NCBI GenBank assembly: GCA_023432885.1
Contig: JAEZEU010000553.1
Coordinates: 1 to 5,409 of the forward strand
From: Pseudomonadota bacterium
GTDB taxonomy: Bacteria; Pseudomonadota; Alphaproteobacteria; Rhizobiales; Xanthobacteraceae
DNA: 5,409 nt
Direction: 5' to 3'
Below, piece by piece: positions 5,400 through 5,409 of the stretch (positions within the stretch are counted from its first letter, which is position 1; the number at the start of each line of letters is the position of its first letter). A program made the translations under genes and the position numbers. The notes under the pieces were generated by a model, which worked only from the letters and a program-made list of their open reading frames with translations, was not told where the DNA came from and did not search any database.

Positions 5400-5409
5400 C
5401 GCCATTGTT

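Noticed and set aside
4806..5405. 199-codon minus-strand frame opposite the ferroxidase-like gene
   Set aside because: The plus strand has a full YciE/YciF sequence with metal ligands; the reverse frame is its Leu-rich mirror.
1..5409. CRISPR arrays, tRNA/rRNA genes, insertion sequences
   Set aside because: I saw no regularly spaced repeats, tRNA-like cloverleaf, transposase frame or flanking terminal repeats.

Overview
The window looks like chromosome of a high-GC alphaproteobacterium of the Rhizobiales, most likely Bradyrhizobium or a close relative. This rests on codon use, an orphan Bug-type solute receptor, a YciE/YciF ferroxidase-like protein, several small rhizobial-type proteins, and a perfect match to the alphaproteobacterial general-stress (sigma-EcfG) promoter, GGAAC-N17-CGTT. 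The genus is an inference, not a database result.

Left part (1-2129): the 5' end of a major-facilitator transporter gene runs off the left edge on the minus strand (1-151). Divergent from it is a 217-residue single-pass membrane protein with a Pro/Ala-rich linker and a small C-terminal beta-type domain (356-1009). Convergent with that is a Bug/TctC-type periplasmic solute-binding protein (2129 to 1152, minus strand). The Bug gene has a perfect 15-bp palindrome about 75-90 bp upstream of its start, and no TctA/TctB permease genes are visible.

Middle part (2500-3237): a compact self-contained unit holds a sigma-EcfG promoter, a perfect Shine-Dalgarno, a 27-residue hydrophobic miniprotein (2559-2642) and an intrinsic terminator (2660-2685). 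It is followed by a GreA/GreB-family transcript-cleavage factor of 160 residues that starts at a TTG (2755-3237).

Right part (3238-5409): genes are small and spaced widely. They are a 74-residue protein with a motif resembling the NepR anti-sigma family (3497-3721), a 69-residue protein with a small beta-barrel-like pattern (4354-4563), and a YciE/YciF ferritin-like protein (4902-5399). The 632 bases between 3722 and 4353 and the 338 bases between 4564 and 4901 hold no gene I can call firmly; they contain a hairpin and several weak open frames.

The EcfG-promoter miniprotein, Gre-type factor, NepR-like protein and ferroxidase-like protein fit a stress-response neighbourhood. They do not form one operon, and no clearly new multi-gene system is visible. 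The strongest leads are the EcfG-driven miniprotein unit and the NepR-like small protein.
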